DNA of 64,000 nucleotides from Phoronis australis (GCA_002633005.1 NMRA01000060.1:728851-792850), one strand, 5' to 3'; positions 47,329 through 61,417 are shown, counted from the first letter of the stretch. Notes: generated from the sequence alone by a model not told the origin. Made by a program: numbers and translations.

Positions 47329-49693
47329 AGAAAGTGTATACTTTGGCTGAACCTAAAAATGACGTCATAAACGATAACATCACAGAAAATGTAAGACAAT
47401 AGGCTACCAAAGCATACTCAATTAGGAGTTGATTAGAAAAGTATGGCTCACTACTAAACTGTCTTTAACTATTGAAGAAGCTGATTTGTACGTCCTCAAA
47501 TTGGACTTAGGTTTATTGTCAAAAATAGCTTATGAAAATTATTAATAACATTTCAAGTAAACCCGTCCTGCTGAAAAGTTGCATAAATTAATTTTGCGAC
47601 TTGGCTAGCTCCTGATTTGAAACCTGTTACCATTTTAAATTTGTTTCACTCATTCACGTAGAGACTCTGAAATTAAGTAAGTGGTGATTATATGGGCAGG
47701 AATGGGGGGGTTCTTATTTGGGCGCACGCGTTCTTTTGTGTGAGATGCTAATACTGTTGGACTTTTATATTTTTTACAATATGAGTATAAAGTAAAGTAA
47801 TAATTATAAAGTGTAGTTGTGTTGGCTTGCACTTGAAGTGCTATTGTACAACTCTCAATGTGCCAGTCACAGTTTCCGTGAATCCGTTCATGGCTTGGGA
47901 AGTAGCTCAATTTTTAAGGTTATGTAGGATCCCAGAAAAATGTTCAAATTTGGCAAATTTCGGAACATCCTATCCCAGAAATGGCTGATTGGATTCATAT
48001 GAAACTTTCAGTTATCATGTGTTATGCACTGTTCTCAAAACGCTGCTGGAATTGTTTTTAAAATCCTCCACTTTTGCACGGTGGCTTTCAAAAATATCAT
48101 TTTTATGATTTTCTTGGAAAAAAATTAAAGTTACATGAAGCGAAAACGAATTGATTCCTTAGAAAACTGTAATTGAGATCTCGCCTTGAATATTTATATC
48201 AAATAAAATTTGATCATGTTATTGATACCGTTGCTTCGCTATCAATGTATTTTTATTTTTTGTCAATCTGTACTGAAGTACAGCGTCACGTGACCCAATT
48301 AAAGACATAGTGGCCGGGTAAGAGTATAAAATTTAGTTCTGCGACCTCTCTACTTTCATAAAATACATATTTTTTACTAAGTTAAATGCTTTAGCTCTCT
48401 AGATATTTTGCTAAATACGCAGACCTTGTTGTTGAAATGATAGCGAAAAACATTTACTTTAAATGTCGACGAAATGATTTGCTGGGTGGTTTAATAGCGC
48501 CCACCAACACAACACACAAACTCTGTCCTCAAGGGCTTCATATTGTCAAATGCTTTTGCATGTTTTTGTGCTTGGCGTTTTCATTAAATTCTGATCTGTT
48601 GTTTGCAGAGATTGAAAGGTAGACTTTAACGATGACTACCGCCAATAAAACGTACAAAATTATACTTGTAAGACCATTCCGTTATTGTCGTTGTGGCGCG
48701 TCAGACATACAACACATTATCAGTCTGAAATGGAAGAGGTAGTTTAATAGGAAATTAAATAGTTTATGCGAATGATAGTATGTGTCATTTAGTGCTACCT
48801 CGGGAAAAAACGAAAAGCTTATCTATGAAAAGTTGGCCAGTTAGTGATCGAATTACATAATAATTTCTGAAATTCCATTAGTCTGAATCGGCTTAAGACA
48901 TGAGTCAAGGATTTTCCCTGCTTATATCGACAATTTTTCAAAAGAATAAGAAAAATTTGTGTTTTACTATGTTTATGGCAGATCTCCAAGCGCTTTTCGC
49001 ATTCATAGAATGTTTTTGAAAACTTGTAAAGCACCGAGGGCGCCGCCATCAGCACTTCATTTCGCAAATTCACCGTATCATTTGCCCAGCGTTTTTTATT
49101 AATAACTCATTTTATCAAACTCTGAGTTAAAGTCTTAACACGCAGTTTTAAAGGATTTTTGTAGAGAAAATTAGTCCTGTTTCATAAAAAAATCCTCATT
49201 CCGAATTGCCTTACGTGCCAATGAACCGACGACATAAAACCATCAATAGGGGGCGAAGTAATCGCAATATAATTGAAGAGGACATTCCTAAAATACTTCT
49301 CCCAGCCAATCAAAATATGTGGTAAGAGAGTTTCATGACTCAACAAAATTACCTCTAAATTGAACGAAACAGTCGTTTCATCGCTGAATGTCGATGTTTT
49401 CAAACGTTTCTAAATTGTTTTCAGTGAAATAATTCCACATTGTAATTTCTGAAGGTACATTTGGCACATCTTGTCCGAGCGAAGCAGGTGCCCTTTTGTA
49501 CATTGGTCACGTGACTTTCCATATACGGAACATTAGCTGATTGGCTTCATCTGTTCGGAACGTGTGTGTAGTTGAGGACGCAAGGTTCATGGCTCTGTCT
49601 CCTACATGGAAATATCTTCGTAAATTTAGTAATGTGATCGTGTCCTCGGTCTTTGCAGTTATGGGACACACACAGAGGACTCGTGTATCTAAA
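47329..49693. other. Upstream region of the ephrin gene
   Basis: No gene recognised in about 2.4 kb. The last few hundred bases should hold the ephrin promoter and 5' untranslated region; no clear core promoter element was seen. Confidence 0.4.
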
Positions 49694-49839
49694 ATGGACT
49701 ATTATAATTTATTTTTAACTTGTACATACGTCTTTTTGCTGTGCCTAAATATCCCCGTGGATTGCTACGTACTCCACCGAAGTCGGCGACAGAGCGGAAT
49801 AGCACATCACCCCATATACTGGAACGAATCTAATCAAAT
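49694..49839 (+). CDS. Ephrin, first coding exon
   Basis: Ephrins are membrane-attached ligands of Eph receptor kinases that guide cell contact, boundaries and axons. The exon has 48 codons plus two bases from ATG at 49694 to the donor AAAT|GTAAGT. Residues 1-24 form a signal peptide (MDYYNLF, hydrophobic YVFLLCLNIPV, Cys). After a basic stretch it ends HHPIYWNESNQ, matching the (V/I)YWNSxNP start of the ephrin receptor-binding domain. Ephrin genes commonly end exon 1 at just this point. Upstream in-frame ATGs at 49589 and 49661 exist, but only 49694 puts a signal peptide first. No later exon is in the window, so the A or B class is unknown. Confidence 0.62.
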
Positions 49840-50150
49840 GTAAGTACACTGCCTCTTTCACTGATGTGTCTCTGGGATGTCTTTAACTTGTTTTCAGCCT
49901 GAATTTTGTTTCGGTCGCTTGAGAAATGGCTAAGGCCGCATTAAACCGCTTTGCCCGTATCACAACAGACGTAAACAGACGCCAATAAAACATTTCGTAT
50001 TTCAAAAAGTGTTTCTCAACTTCAAAATTGTTGTTTTCTATGAGGCATTTAAACCAAATTGACAAGTTATTAATTTAGAATAAAATATGGTATGCACCTT
50101 ATTGTTTTGTATAAAATGCAGACAAAATAACTAGGGTTTTTGAGGCTCTT

Positions 50151-50192
50151 CCAGGTGAGTAGAGACAATGGATTGTCTCTTTACTCACCTGG
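50151..50192. repeat. Near-perfect hairpin
   Basis: The arms CCAGGTGAGTAGAGACAA and TTGTCTCTTTACTCACCTGG pair around a TGGA loop with one two-base bulge. Flanking sequence does not extend the stem. Confidence 0.9.
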
Positions 50193-50543
50193 ACCTGTAG
50201 TGTTGGGATACTGGTGATTATTCCTGTATTTTTGTACTAGAGATTAAAGATCTATTTTGTGAAATAGTTATTTTCATTTACCTCTCCATTCTGATCTATT
50301 ACATTTATGAATGCAGAATTGTGAATTTCAACTTCAATTTTAGCCGAATCTGAAAGTAACCATTTTGGATTTGAATTGTGATTTAGAGCCCCTATAGACA
50401 CAACCAAAAATGAATAAATCGAATTGGCATGCCATTTTTAGGGCTTACACAGACATTTTTCTGTAGAAATTGGGATTCCCCCCTCTCTGGCAAACCTCCT
50501 GGGTCTGCCTGTGAAAATTTTACATATTCACGCTCATTCCGGA

Positions 50544-50930
50544 TGCTCATGGGTTTCATATATTTAAGATATCACCAAGCAATGTAATTGTACTCTAAAT
50601 CACACCACGGTATTGTTATTATAAATATAATACAATGTTTATAATTTTAAAACACTTTACTTTATGCACTAAATTATTGAAATTGTTATAGAAGATTGGT
50701 TTCTGGGTTACGAAGTATTTAACCTGTTTCACGTGCCTATTTCTGGTGCTCAAGTGTTTCATATATTTAAGATACCACCACGCATTGTAAATGTACTCTA
50801 AATCACACCCCGATATTGTTATTATAAATATAATACAATGTTTATAATTTTAAAACACTTTATTTTATGCACTAAATTACTGAAATTGTTATTGAAGATT
50901 GGTTTCTGGGTTAAGTATTTAACCTGTTTC
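50544..50930 (+). repeat. Tandem duplication, two copies of about 185 bp
   Basis: Copies 50544-50730 and 50748-50930 share TTTCATATATTTAAGATA, CTCTAAATCACACC, a long AT-rich core and GAAGATTGGTTTCTGGGTT, with scattered substitutions and small indels. They are diverged enough to be real and not an assembly error. Confidence 0.93.
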
Positions 50931-53376
50931 AATGGGTCCCAGTGAACAATATTTAATTTGCTTTAAAAGTTGAACACTTACTACTGGTGCTAAAAGTGAT
51001 TTTACAACTTAATTATTTGATAAGAAAATGAAATCTCTCTCGAATCACAAACCTAATATAAGAACAGTTTCTTAGTTATGCACCTTAAATGGCCACAAAT
51101 TTTCCCAGATTTTGTTTAAGTGTTGGACAGTTTAAATATCCTGCTCTATAACCAGCCCAGCCCCTGTGTACAGTCTTGTTGGTGTATTCAATGTGAAGCC
51201 CTATACAAAGACATTGTCAGGGACAGGTAGATTAAAGCCTGATGTCTGGGATACTTTATTTGGCTTGTTTTATCAGCAAACTCTACACTACAATACCAGC
51301 TATGTACAGCATGCAAGATTTTGTAATTTTGTGGGTTGTTATTGTTCTTGGGCTTTGTAAGACATGGCAAATTCCTTTTAGGTCAATGTTATTGTACCAT
51401 ACAAGGACTATTATTTTGATAATATTCCAAGGTGGAAGTTAAGCGTGTTTTTGAACATGAACAAATATCTCTTGATCAAATATGCAGTTGTGTGAAATGT
51501 GAGTGGATAATGTCTGATAGATGTTCCATCTGAAATGATCAGTTCACTGGTCAGGTCTTATGGTCGTTCGTTGCACCCCCAAACTCTTTTAATATTTTGA
51601 AAATAAACCGATATTACGTCATCGGGTAAGAATGCATCAATTGTCAACATTTCACACATTGATATATATATTGGAAGCCAGACTCCATAGAAGCATCTAT
51701 TGGTGTGTATAACTGGGTATAGAATAGTCCATTATAGAGGAGTCCCTTTAGACACCCTATCATTACCTACCAACATCTCCATAATCAATGCAGAATAAAG
51801 TGGTGCTCTTCCCATGGCTCTGATAGTAATAACTGAATTCTTTAGTCTGGCCAAACAGTTCTGACAATGGTTAATGACACCTGGGCCAGTATGGACTATT
51901 GTGAGCCAGGTGAAATGAAAGACTGGTCTAGGGATATTAACACAGGAAATTACACAGTTACAGACAGTGAACTCTGCAGGAGTCATTCCCTGGCTTTGTT
52001 TGTGATGAGCCTGTTGACATGTTTGGGAATCCAGACACTGTTCTCTGTTGTTACTGGGGCCTTTGTTGGGGAGAAATAGAGGGTTTCACTCTGGATTTGT
52101 ATCACTGCAGTCTCCTCACTAACATACTGATGGCACACAGTATGAAATGTGAGGGGGAAATACAGACCTTTTGATTTCCTTTACAATTTCATGTGTGGTA
52201 TCTACTAGAATAAATAACATTTATGAGATTACATCTTTTGACTGGCTACCTTCCTTTGTCAACCAAGTTGATGCTATCTAGCTGACCAGAAGCCACACTC
52301 TCATTGTGGCCTGTCCACTGACACAACCAGCCAAGGGCCTGCTGACACCCAGTTAAAGAACCCCTGCTGGTCATATCAAAAGCCCAGAGCTAGAAGCCAT
52401 GTTTACCAGGTTGGCTACTTATTCATTATAACAGCACATGCCTGGGGCAAGCAGGTTTATGTCTTTGAGGTACATCTCTAATTGTGTCCTTGTGGACTCA
52501 CCCCTATACATGGGCACTGGAGTAGAACTGAGCATGTGTTTTAATGTGAATTTTGACACTGGTCATAACTGGCATATTATGCAAGATTTCCACTAGCGCC
52601 CTCTATTCACCTGTTGATGATCAATCCAACCAGGAGTGTCTGCACCAAAAGCTGTGAGTCATTGGAGAATCATGGTGCATGTCTATCATCTTCCGACCCA
52701 CATTGAAATAACCATGGACATTCATCACTTCTTTTCTTCCTGTTTTTTTAAAATGCGAGGTCCTTTTTAGGAAATTTGTTTATGGTCAATTTACTAATTT
52801 CAGTCACTAATTTATTATGAGGACATAGATTAGAATTAAAGGTTTTCACTTTTTAAATTAGTTTTAAACTAAAGATATAATGTAGAATTGGAAATTTTGA
52901 AATACACAATCACAAAATTATATAACCATTTTAGGTGTAAAATAAAATAATACATTTAACATGAATTTTCATAAATTGCACTTGATGTTGAACATATAGT
53001 TTGTTTTAATTTCTAAAAAGTTCCTGGTATTGGATACTTCAAGCTCAAGATGTTTTGAATCTTATTAGATAAAATACCTTCAATTTCGTACACTAAAACA
53101 TTTTTTGAAATAGGGTCATTTATTTGATTGTGAAATAAGTATCATTAACAGAAAGTAATTCGCTTATGTCAAATACCTCGTGAAGGAAAATCCACTTGTC
53201 TCCAATCAAAATGGATTTCCTCCTCTTTATGACGAGTATTTTTAGCTACCAAATAAAGAGACGACTCAAAATATACTAGAGGTGTATTTATTCACTTGCC
53301 GAATTCAATTGGAATTAAATGTCTCTAAGTTTCAAAACCTGTCTGATATTGCCTGCCTAAAACATTCCATTTAGTC

Positions 53377-53422
53377 GGACACCTAGAGAGTATACCTTGG
53401 ACACCTAGAGAGTATACCTTGG
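53377..53422 (+). repeat. 22-bp direct repeat, two copies
   Basis: Two identical units that begin GGACACCTAGAGAG and end TATACCTT stand head to tail, followed by GG. Confidence 0.95.
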
Positions 53423-54675
53423 TCGCTAAATAAGAAGGTAACAACAGGAATGCAGTGCAGTTGATGTTTAATAACTGTTGCTCTTATCTTGCCTTATCAC
53501 ACTTTGGATGAGCTGGGTGTGTGTACCCTGTTGTGCCAGAGTCTGCTTCTTTTCATCTCTTCTCCCATGATTAGGTGATAATAGCTTTACCTGTCTCAAG
53601 TTAGACAGGTGAACCCTCTGATAAGTATACCTGCACAAAATACTTAACTGGAGGTGATTGGATACTGTGTAGATAGAGATATTACCTGTGGCTTGAAGTT
53701 TTGAGCAAAACTCTTAAGGGGTTTAATTGTTACCTGGGGTGAAAGAGGTAGTCGTGAATCCCACTAGAAGAGCTCTTTATGAGGGCGCTCAGATTATGGA
53801 TGAAGGCCACATTGGCACTAATCCAATGACTTGAAAGTCCGATTGTGTGCAACCACCAGGACAGTGTCAGGTGAACTTTATAGTCTCTCCAATAAACTTC
53901 ACCATAAATACTTTTCATCTCAGTTTTCACTTCAACCACCGTGACGAGATCTTAGTTGAACATTTTACATCGGCCTTTAATTTGCAGATCCCCATGTCAT
54001 TTGAAACTCTGTAAACCTATCCCTTTATGGCAGATCACCCCAGTTCTTGTACTCATAATCGGACCATGCTTCAAGTTTATGCATTACAACAGGTGCTCAA
54101 AGTGCCATGTATATTTCTGGTTAGCACAAAATGGCGGATTTCAGACTCAATGTACATGCAGGCACTTCACTGAGGGCTGAGCTGAGGTTAAATGCAGTCT
54201 TAATCTTGTGAAATACTCCAAAGGGACGACATTGTTCAAGCTCAATGTGGCTACAAAGATTTTTACAGGATTTGTTCATGTTCAAGTGTGTTGATGTTCA
54301 AGTGCCACTCAACAATGTCATGTGACCTGCACAGACAAATTGGAAACTGTTCGCACCTGCAAGCTCCAGTTTTGGTATCTGGCAGACATCTTTTTTCCAT
54401 TTTGGAAATATTATTTGTACCTTGATAGTGGCGGATCACAAGGGGGGGGGCCCAACATTTTGTCCGGCTGTAAGCATTTGCGCACACCGAACCACGATTG
54501 TAGATGCGCATAGCACCGAATGGGGGGAGGTCGGGAGGGGGGTTTGCCCCCCTCCCGCCCAGGAAATTTTTCTGTTTTTACCTCTAAAAATCAAGCATTT
54601 TCCTTGATTCATGAAGTATTATTCAAGAAAAAAAAAACGGAGAACGTGTCAAACAGGAAAACTGAATGTACCAAA

Positions 54676-54734
54676 GACTTGAACTCACGACCCCGGGGTT
54701 AGAGAGCGCGTGCGTTACCACTACACCACCACGA
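54676..54734 (-). other. tRNA-derived pol III promoter-like module in element copy B
   Basis: On the minus strand TGGTGTAGTGG fits the A-box consensus at every fixed position. Then come CGCGCTCTCTAACC and GAGTTCAAGTC, which fits most of the B-box. The acceptor and T stems do not pair, so it is a tRNA-derived promoter segment as in SINEs, not a tRNA gene. Confidence 0.6.
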
Positions 54735-55038
54735 TATAACTGGTACACTCATGCTAAAAGATCTACTTGTTTATGGTCCACAGCGTTTGCGCGCGAAACC
54801 TACTTCTTTTCGTAATGCTTATTACACGTTTTATATTTTGTGCCATGAATTCTTAACAAATTTGTCGTATTTAAAATAGTCTTCAAATGCCCAAAAGACC
54901 AAATCCGTTTTTCGAGTTGGCAATAATGACGGGATTGCTTTGGAAATCGTCTAAGTTAAGGTTTGACAAAGAGAGTATTGCGAGTTTCTGAGTGATTCAC
55001 TAAGGCTTCGATTGAAATTCACATCTTACCAGCAGCTT

Positions 55039-55212
55039 NNNNNNNNNNNNNNNNNNNNNNNNNNNNNNNNNNNNNNNNNNNNNNNNNNNNNNNNNNNNNN
55101 NNNNNNNNNNNNNNNNNNNNNNNNNNNNNNNNNNNNNNNNNNNNNNNNNNNNNNNNNNNNNNNNNNNNNNNNNNNNNNNNNNNNNNNNNNNNNNNNNNNN
55201 NNNNNNNNNNNN
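55039..55212. other. Assembly gap (174 N)
   Basis: A run of N inside mobile element copy B, followed by poly-G and GGGCCC-rich sequence. Confidence 1.
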
Positions 55213-58200
55213 GGGGGGGGGGGGGGGGGGCCCGGGCCCCCTGGGCCCCCCCCCTAAATCCGCCTATGCTTGAGTACTCAAACTGCTCCCTAATTCAAGA
55301 GTTTTTGTTAACAGTTTGGTAATTTATGAAAGACATTGTGTGAATCACAGTTGAAGTTGAGGGTCTTTGTGTTTTTTCCATTTCAGTCAAATTTTGCCAG
55401 TTTCAGATAAAAATAATTGCCAAACTTTTCTTTTTTTCAAGGGTCTAGTATTGTTATGAATGGCTCCAAGTTTTCAAAATAATGGTCTTGTGGTCACTGT
55501 GGTACTACATATATTTTATGAAAATTTTCAATTGTCCACCATATTAAATTGATGAGATTATGCCCTAGATTCACTGTCATTGCTGGTGCCAGTGTGTTGT
55601 GTCTTCTCCACCAATTAATATGTGCAGAGAACATTTATTAAATATAATTTATGTCATCTGTTGACCACGTGGCCAAAATTCTTGCTCTCCATGTATTAAT
55701 AACAACAAGCTGTCCTCTAATTGGTTGTTATTTTGTTGTTAGTCTAAGCAATTGAAGGCTATTGGATGACATTTAGTTTGTTATTGTTTTTCTTAACCTA
55801 GGGTCAGTGAATGGACAAGGTAACACTGTCATTGTACTTTATTCCAATCTGATTTTGTCTTATTTGAAGGCTTCATATATTTCTCAAGCAGCCATGATGT
55901 CAATTTTCAGAGTTGGGGTTATGATGAAGAACTATGGGTGTGTTTAATCAGCTTTTACTCTTGTGGCAACTTTACGTAAATGGAGCATTATGAATAATTG
56001 AAAATTAAGAATAGTCCAAATTATCTTTTAAAATGGTTGCAGTGTGTGGATTATCACCCTCTAGTTTGGTTTAACAAATTAGAAGTTAATTATCGTAAAA
56101 TCTTTGCCTGTTTGTAGCTATTGTATAGAACTTGGAAATGATGAAGAACTTTTTACGAAGGTATAAAATTTCACTTGTCTGCCATATTGTGTCCTAAATT
56201 AGTTAGATTTTACCATGCAACACTGATGAGACAAGCAGAATGTTGACTTTTGTTAATCCTAACTTGCCAAACATAATTAACAAAAGGCTGCCTTTCTATG
56301 TGGCTTTTACTTTCAAACCTTTACTCTCATTTGTTCACCAGGAGGGAAGAAGCCACAGCACTCCCTCTGCCTGACCAGTCAATTTATGTGGCTTGGTCTT
56401 TGTGGCCTCCCTGGGGGAAGTTATGGTAGATTGAGTGAAGAGGCTTTACTAGGATAGACTTGTTCTGACAATAGCCAAATGGTTCCAGTTGTAAACACAT
56501 CTCCAGTAGAGTCCCTGTAAAAAGGAATATCAAGTGGAAATTTCAAAACAGAGTTTTTGCTCACAAAAATAATTTCTGGTTTGATAGATGTTTTTAATAT
56601 TTAATTTCTTGAGCACATTCAAATCTGCTTGTGATTTATTAGACAAACAAACATTTTATTTTGCAATATTTTGTTAACAAGATTTAAATATTATGATTTT
56701 TACTGAAAGCCTGACATTATCAGGTTACAGATTTGCACAAAAGGTGTGTGGTGTACTAAAACAAAATTGGGCTCTTTTCAAATGAACACTGGTTTAATCT
56801 TAAAATTAAACACAACTGCGGGTATAAATCTCGACAATTGCTTTCCTGAAGACTTTTCATATCACTAAGTGAACCTTTGTCTTGCAGACTCTTAACTAAC
56901 AGGGTCTCCTTCAGAAAACAAAACAGTAATATGAAACCCGTGGGCATATGAAAATGAACCAAACTAATGGTAAACATTAGCCATGTTTTGAGAAATAATT
57001 GAATGAATTGGTGTTGAATCAAACCCTTTCAGGACATTTTGCTTATCATAACATATGTTTAAACCTACATCTACAAAAGATCTCATATTATTTTTAGTCA
57101 GATATTGAAAGCATTTGATTTGCAATAATATCCCATGGTAAATGGTAAATAGAAAGTTTGTGTATTACCCCAAGTAATTCAATATAAAGCCTGTCAGAAA
57201 TAAACCATTTTGTCTAGAATGTTTAGAATACACAACATTGTCCAAGGCCTTTTGTGGTCCTCAAATTCAAGTGATTAATGTACTAGGCTGACATGTTGGT
57301 CACTTTGGGATACAACACATTGATGTACTAACTGCCTCCAGATTGCATGTTGTGGACCCATCGATCTACCAAAATATCAAAATGAAATGAAATGTATTAT
57401 AATTATTTCATAATTTTCTAAAATTCAATATTTGTTTATTAAGAATTAATATCATTCAGTAAGTGTTCCTGGAGTTTTTAGTTACCAGATAAAAATTGTA
57501 ATTTTGCACCAGGTTTTCTCCTATATCACAAACTCAGAATATTTGAATAAGTAAACTTTCAGTCCATGTTTTATTTGTTCAAATTTTCCTCAAACTTTTT
57601 TTCTTTGTGAGGTGAAAGGTGCTGTAAACCGTTTATGCCTGTATTTTAAGCCTAATACTCAGGTATGCTTAAGGTGTTGAGATAATATTTAGAGAGCCTC
57701 CCACAATTGACTCAGTATCACAGGAGATCAGGACAGAGATCTGTATGTTGAAGACACACACCACTAGGTCCCATAAGTTGTGGTAACCGTGACTACATCT
57801 GGGTGAACAAACATTCTATTGCAAGTCTTTCATTAATAAAATACCTGGAATTAGAGTGATCTTTTTCTGAACTAACAATTGTTTTAGTAATTTCTCGTGC
57901 TTTCCGTGGCTATGTTGTAACTATGTATGAGATGTGCGATTGCATAATTAACATTCAGCTGAGCTTTGTCACCACAGGTATTGTCCTTGGCACGAACTGT
58001 TGTGTACTCACAGCCCAACTCCTATTTGTTCACTAACAGACAGCAAACTTCCACAGGCTACATTCAGCTAATAAACATAGGCCAAATTGTTGGCTCTACT
58101 AGCCTCAGTGATTCAAGATTTCATCATGCTAATAAGGTGCTTTGGGTTTTTAAAGAAGCATTGTTTGCTCATCACTCATCTTGTCATAATAATTGTAAAC

Positions 58201-61200
58201 AACAAGAGCTGATTAATTATTCTGTCACTCGTTTTAAACCTGATGACATGCAAAGTGTTTCCGGTGATCTAATACTTAGCGGTGACTTCTCTGAAATTCC
58301 ATCATAGCATTTAATTTTATTGTTGTGCTTAGTAAAATTTTTTAAAATGTGTACGAAATACAGTAATATCTCGCCAATTTCGGTCAAAAATAATTGCCAA
58401 GATTGATTTTTTTCTGTTTTCAAAGGTTATTACCATTTGTTGTGAACACCCACCATGTCTCAAAACATTGTTTGATTTGTACCTATGGTTTAGGACTTCT
58501 AACATACTGTAATAAAACATTTTTTTGGACTTACATATATTTCAGAAACAAAAAATTCCATTTATCCACCATACGGCGTTCCAAATGTTACTGGAGTGCT
58601 TGTTTTGCTCATATCTTGGTGTCCTACATTGCATGGACACTTCGTCTTTCGCAATTCTGTATTTGATTTGATTTTTGATTTTAATAATATCAAGAATGAT
58701 TGAAAAAACAGTGTTAATAGCCCAAACTGATGAAATTGTTTTGCGATGAACTTGATTTTGTCAGCTTTTACGTTAAGTTTAAAATTCTATGAACTACTAA
58801 CATTTCTGGCAGCTTGATGAAACGTTAATAACATTTTCTCATTGAACTGATCATTAATAAGTTTATATTTCTTATTGTATGCAGACCACACATATACCGC
58901 AACAAGAGATTTTCTGCTTGTTTGATTTTTTACAAATGAATCCCATGTAATGTGATAAACATCCCCTTCACACACAATTAAGTCCATTTTCTGCAGACAA
59001 GGATACATTTCACTAACCCCATTTAGCAAGGATCTGTATGTCGGCCATCTATAAAGAAGTCCCTAATATTATCAGAGCAAGTGTATGTTTTCAACATTCT
59101 GTGCTCATTTTTGTCCACCTGTACTGTCTTCATGCTCAAAGGCTTTGTTAGTGTTTTGTATAATTACAGTAGTAACAGACTTGTTTCTCACCATTCACTC
59201 TTGATTCAAGATTATCAAATTTAACCTCTTGCAAGTGGAACACATTTAATCCTATCACATCCTTTAGGTAAAGAGTAGGTAAACTTTCTTCAAATTAGAA
59301 TACAATATGGCGGAACACTAAAATTTTCAACGAGAATGAACGAGAAGGCTTTTTACTTGATTGTTTGAAAACTTCACATAGCAGGCACGCAACTTTTGGC
59401 AATTCAGTGAGCTTCTGACAAATGAAAAATGTCAATTTTCGCCATTATTTTTGTTTGAATTTGAGGAAACTTTACCATTCTAGATATTGCATAAAAATGG
59501 AGAGAAGGTCTTTATTCTATTGAGAACGAGGTTTGCAAAGTTATTTTGCACTAAATGTTAGTCTGCAGGCGTGTTCAGTTTATCTCTTATTGTGATCAGC
59601 CAACCGTTAAAGGTAGACAAGGAAAATAATGATGAAAAGCTACAGAACAGCTAAAATTATATCGTGTCAAATTGGTGGAATTCTCTACAGATACCAAAGG
59701 ATATTGAACCTGCCAAAAAGATGTATTAGTTTTTGATGACGTGCTTTAGAAGAGCCTTGATTAGCTTGTGCATAAGTTAGGATGAGTGTTCAGTTTTATC
59801 ATTGTAGTCACTAGGGCATATAGGTAATTACAAGGCATGGCTTGATTTGTTATTTGAGTTCCCCATTATTATGTAGCTTTATAACAAAGCCCTAAGTGAC
59901 AGTCGGACATTTTTTCTCAGTCCTATCAGACTTGTTGTCTCCTGTCTGTTCAGAATAACGCGTCATGTGATTCCTGCGCGACAAGTCAGTGTTTCACGCA
60001 ATAATTAGGATGAAATTGGTGCCGTTATAAATTCATGACAAATCTCAAAAGTACAACTTGTCTACTTTTTGTCTGGTAGTATCAAGATACTTGTGATGTT
60101 TTGGGAATTAAAGCTTCACTTCCTCTTGTTTAGCTTGCTTAAAATGTGATACTCCTTACCCTGATAAAAGTCTATTTCCATTACCAACAAGAACATTAAA
60201 ACCATCAGACAGGCTTCAGAGTTTAATGGGATTAGCCAACCCTAATATTGCAGATTCAAAATTGGTGCATATAGACAGTGATGACCTGAGTTTACATAAT
60301 GTTCAAACTTTGACATCAGCATGGTGTCAGTTTGTTTCTATCTAATACTACAGGAGAGCTGTGAAGAATAATCTAATATTCAAGGGTAGCCTGTCCCTGG
60401 GGCCTGCTAGTGGTCCCTGTATTGATGTGGTACACCAGAATGCTGCTGGTGATAGTTAACTCTGTATGATGTGAGGTCTGCTGGCACCTAATACCCACTT
60501 TAAGACTTGTTTAAACCACTTGAAATGTTGATCTCAGCTCTTGAAATGAGCAATCAATGCTGCTGATACTCAATATTAATACTCTTGAGATGGTACATTC
60601 TCGTGACATTATTTCTCGCCAAAGGTGTAACGTGACTATGAATTGTTGCCTTTGTGTTGGGAGCTCAAGTTTGCTGTATTTTCTAGCTACTACAGAATCC
60701 CTTGGACTGCAACAATTCTGGCTGATCATGTCATTGTGTCACCAATGGAGGTAGACTTCTCGGACAATCAAACTCCTTCTGCTTGTTTTTCTATTGATTC
60801 TTATCCAATAAAATGTCTGACAAAGGCCCTACACAAATATCGAACAGTTGATCACGTGACCCTCAGTCATTTCCTGCACTGTTACTGTGTCGGCGACTAC
60901 ACATTTTCTATTTGCTCACTTTGTTTTACGCTTTTCTTCATACCTAGTCCCATTGTTGCACAGTCTGCGGCCAAAATGGCAGCACAGAGAGCCTGTTATT
61001 GACCGAGTCCCTGTCTCAGTGTCAATAAAAAACATGTCTCCGCATACCTGATACTCAATCAATGGCAGTAATTGTCTGCCCTTGTATAGCTATACCTACT
61101 AATGTCAACATTGAGAGTCGCAACCAGCAATCTTATGGTCCCATTATCTTATTCTATGATTGTCCAGATCCATGCAGTGGTCCCATTGGCAGACCGGCAT

Positions 61201-61417
61201 TAAATGTTTGAAAACAGATTTTGAAATGTGATTTAGCAAACTGAATTTAACTTTATGTACCAGAGAAATCAGAAACTTTGGAAAGTTACTATTCCCTTGT
61301 TTTATGTTGATACCGACTGCGAGGACCTCTGCTGTGTAAGTGACTGTTAAAACTATTATCCTAATGAAAGAAATAAATACAAGGAATGAGCCAATCCCAT
61401 GTGAACTGACCTGCTCT

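Larger units (their letters stand above)
54426..55268 (-). mobile_element. TIR element, hAT-like, with 5-bp target duplication and tRNA-like module (copy B)
   Basis: Inverted relative to copy A at 30093-31216. The ends are TAGTGGCGGATCAC (left) and CTAAATCCGCCTATG (right). CTTGA flanks both sides (54421-54425 and 55269-55273). It contains a 174-base N gap at 55039-55212, next to an 18-base G run. The match to copy A, read inward from its right end, is continuous up to the gap. Confidence 0.8.

Noticed and set aside
54676-54734. An intact tRNA gene
   Set aside because: The A-box is perfect and the B-box close, but the acceptor and T stems do not pair and the segment lies inside a mobile element.
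60643-61002. Open frame of 119 codons on the plus strand
   Set aside because: Its composition is that of AT-rich non-coding DNA, with no motif, no splice context and an overlapping frame of similar quality.
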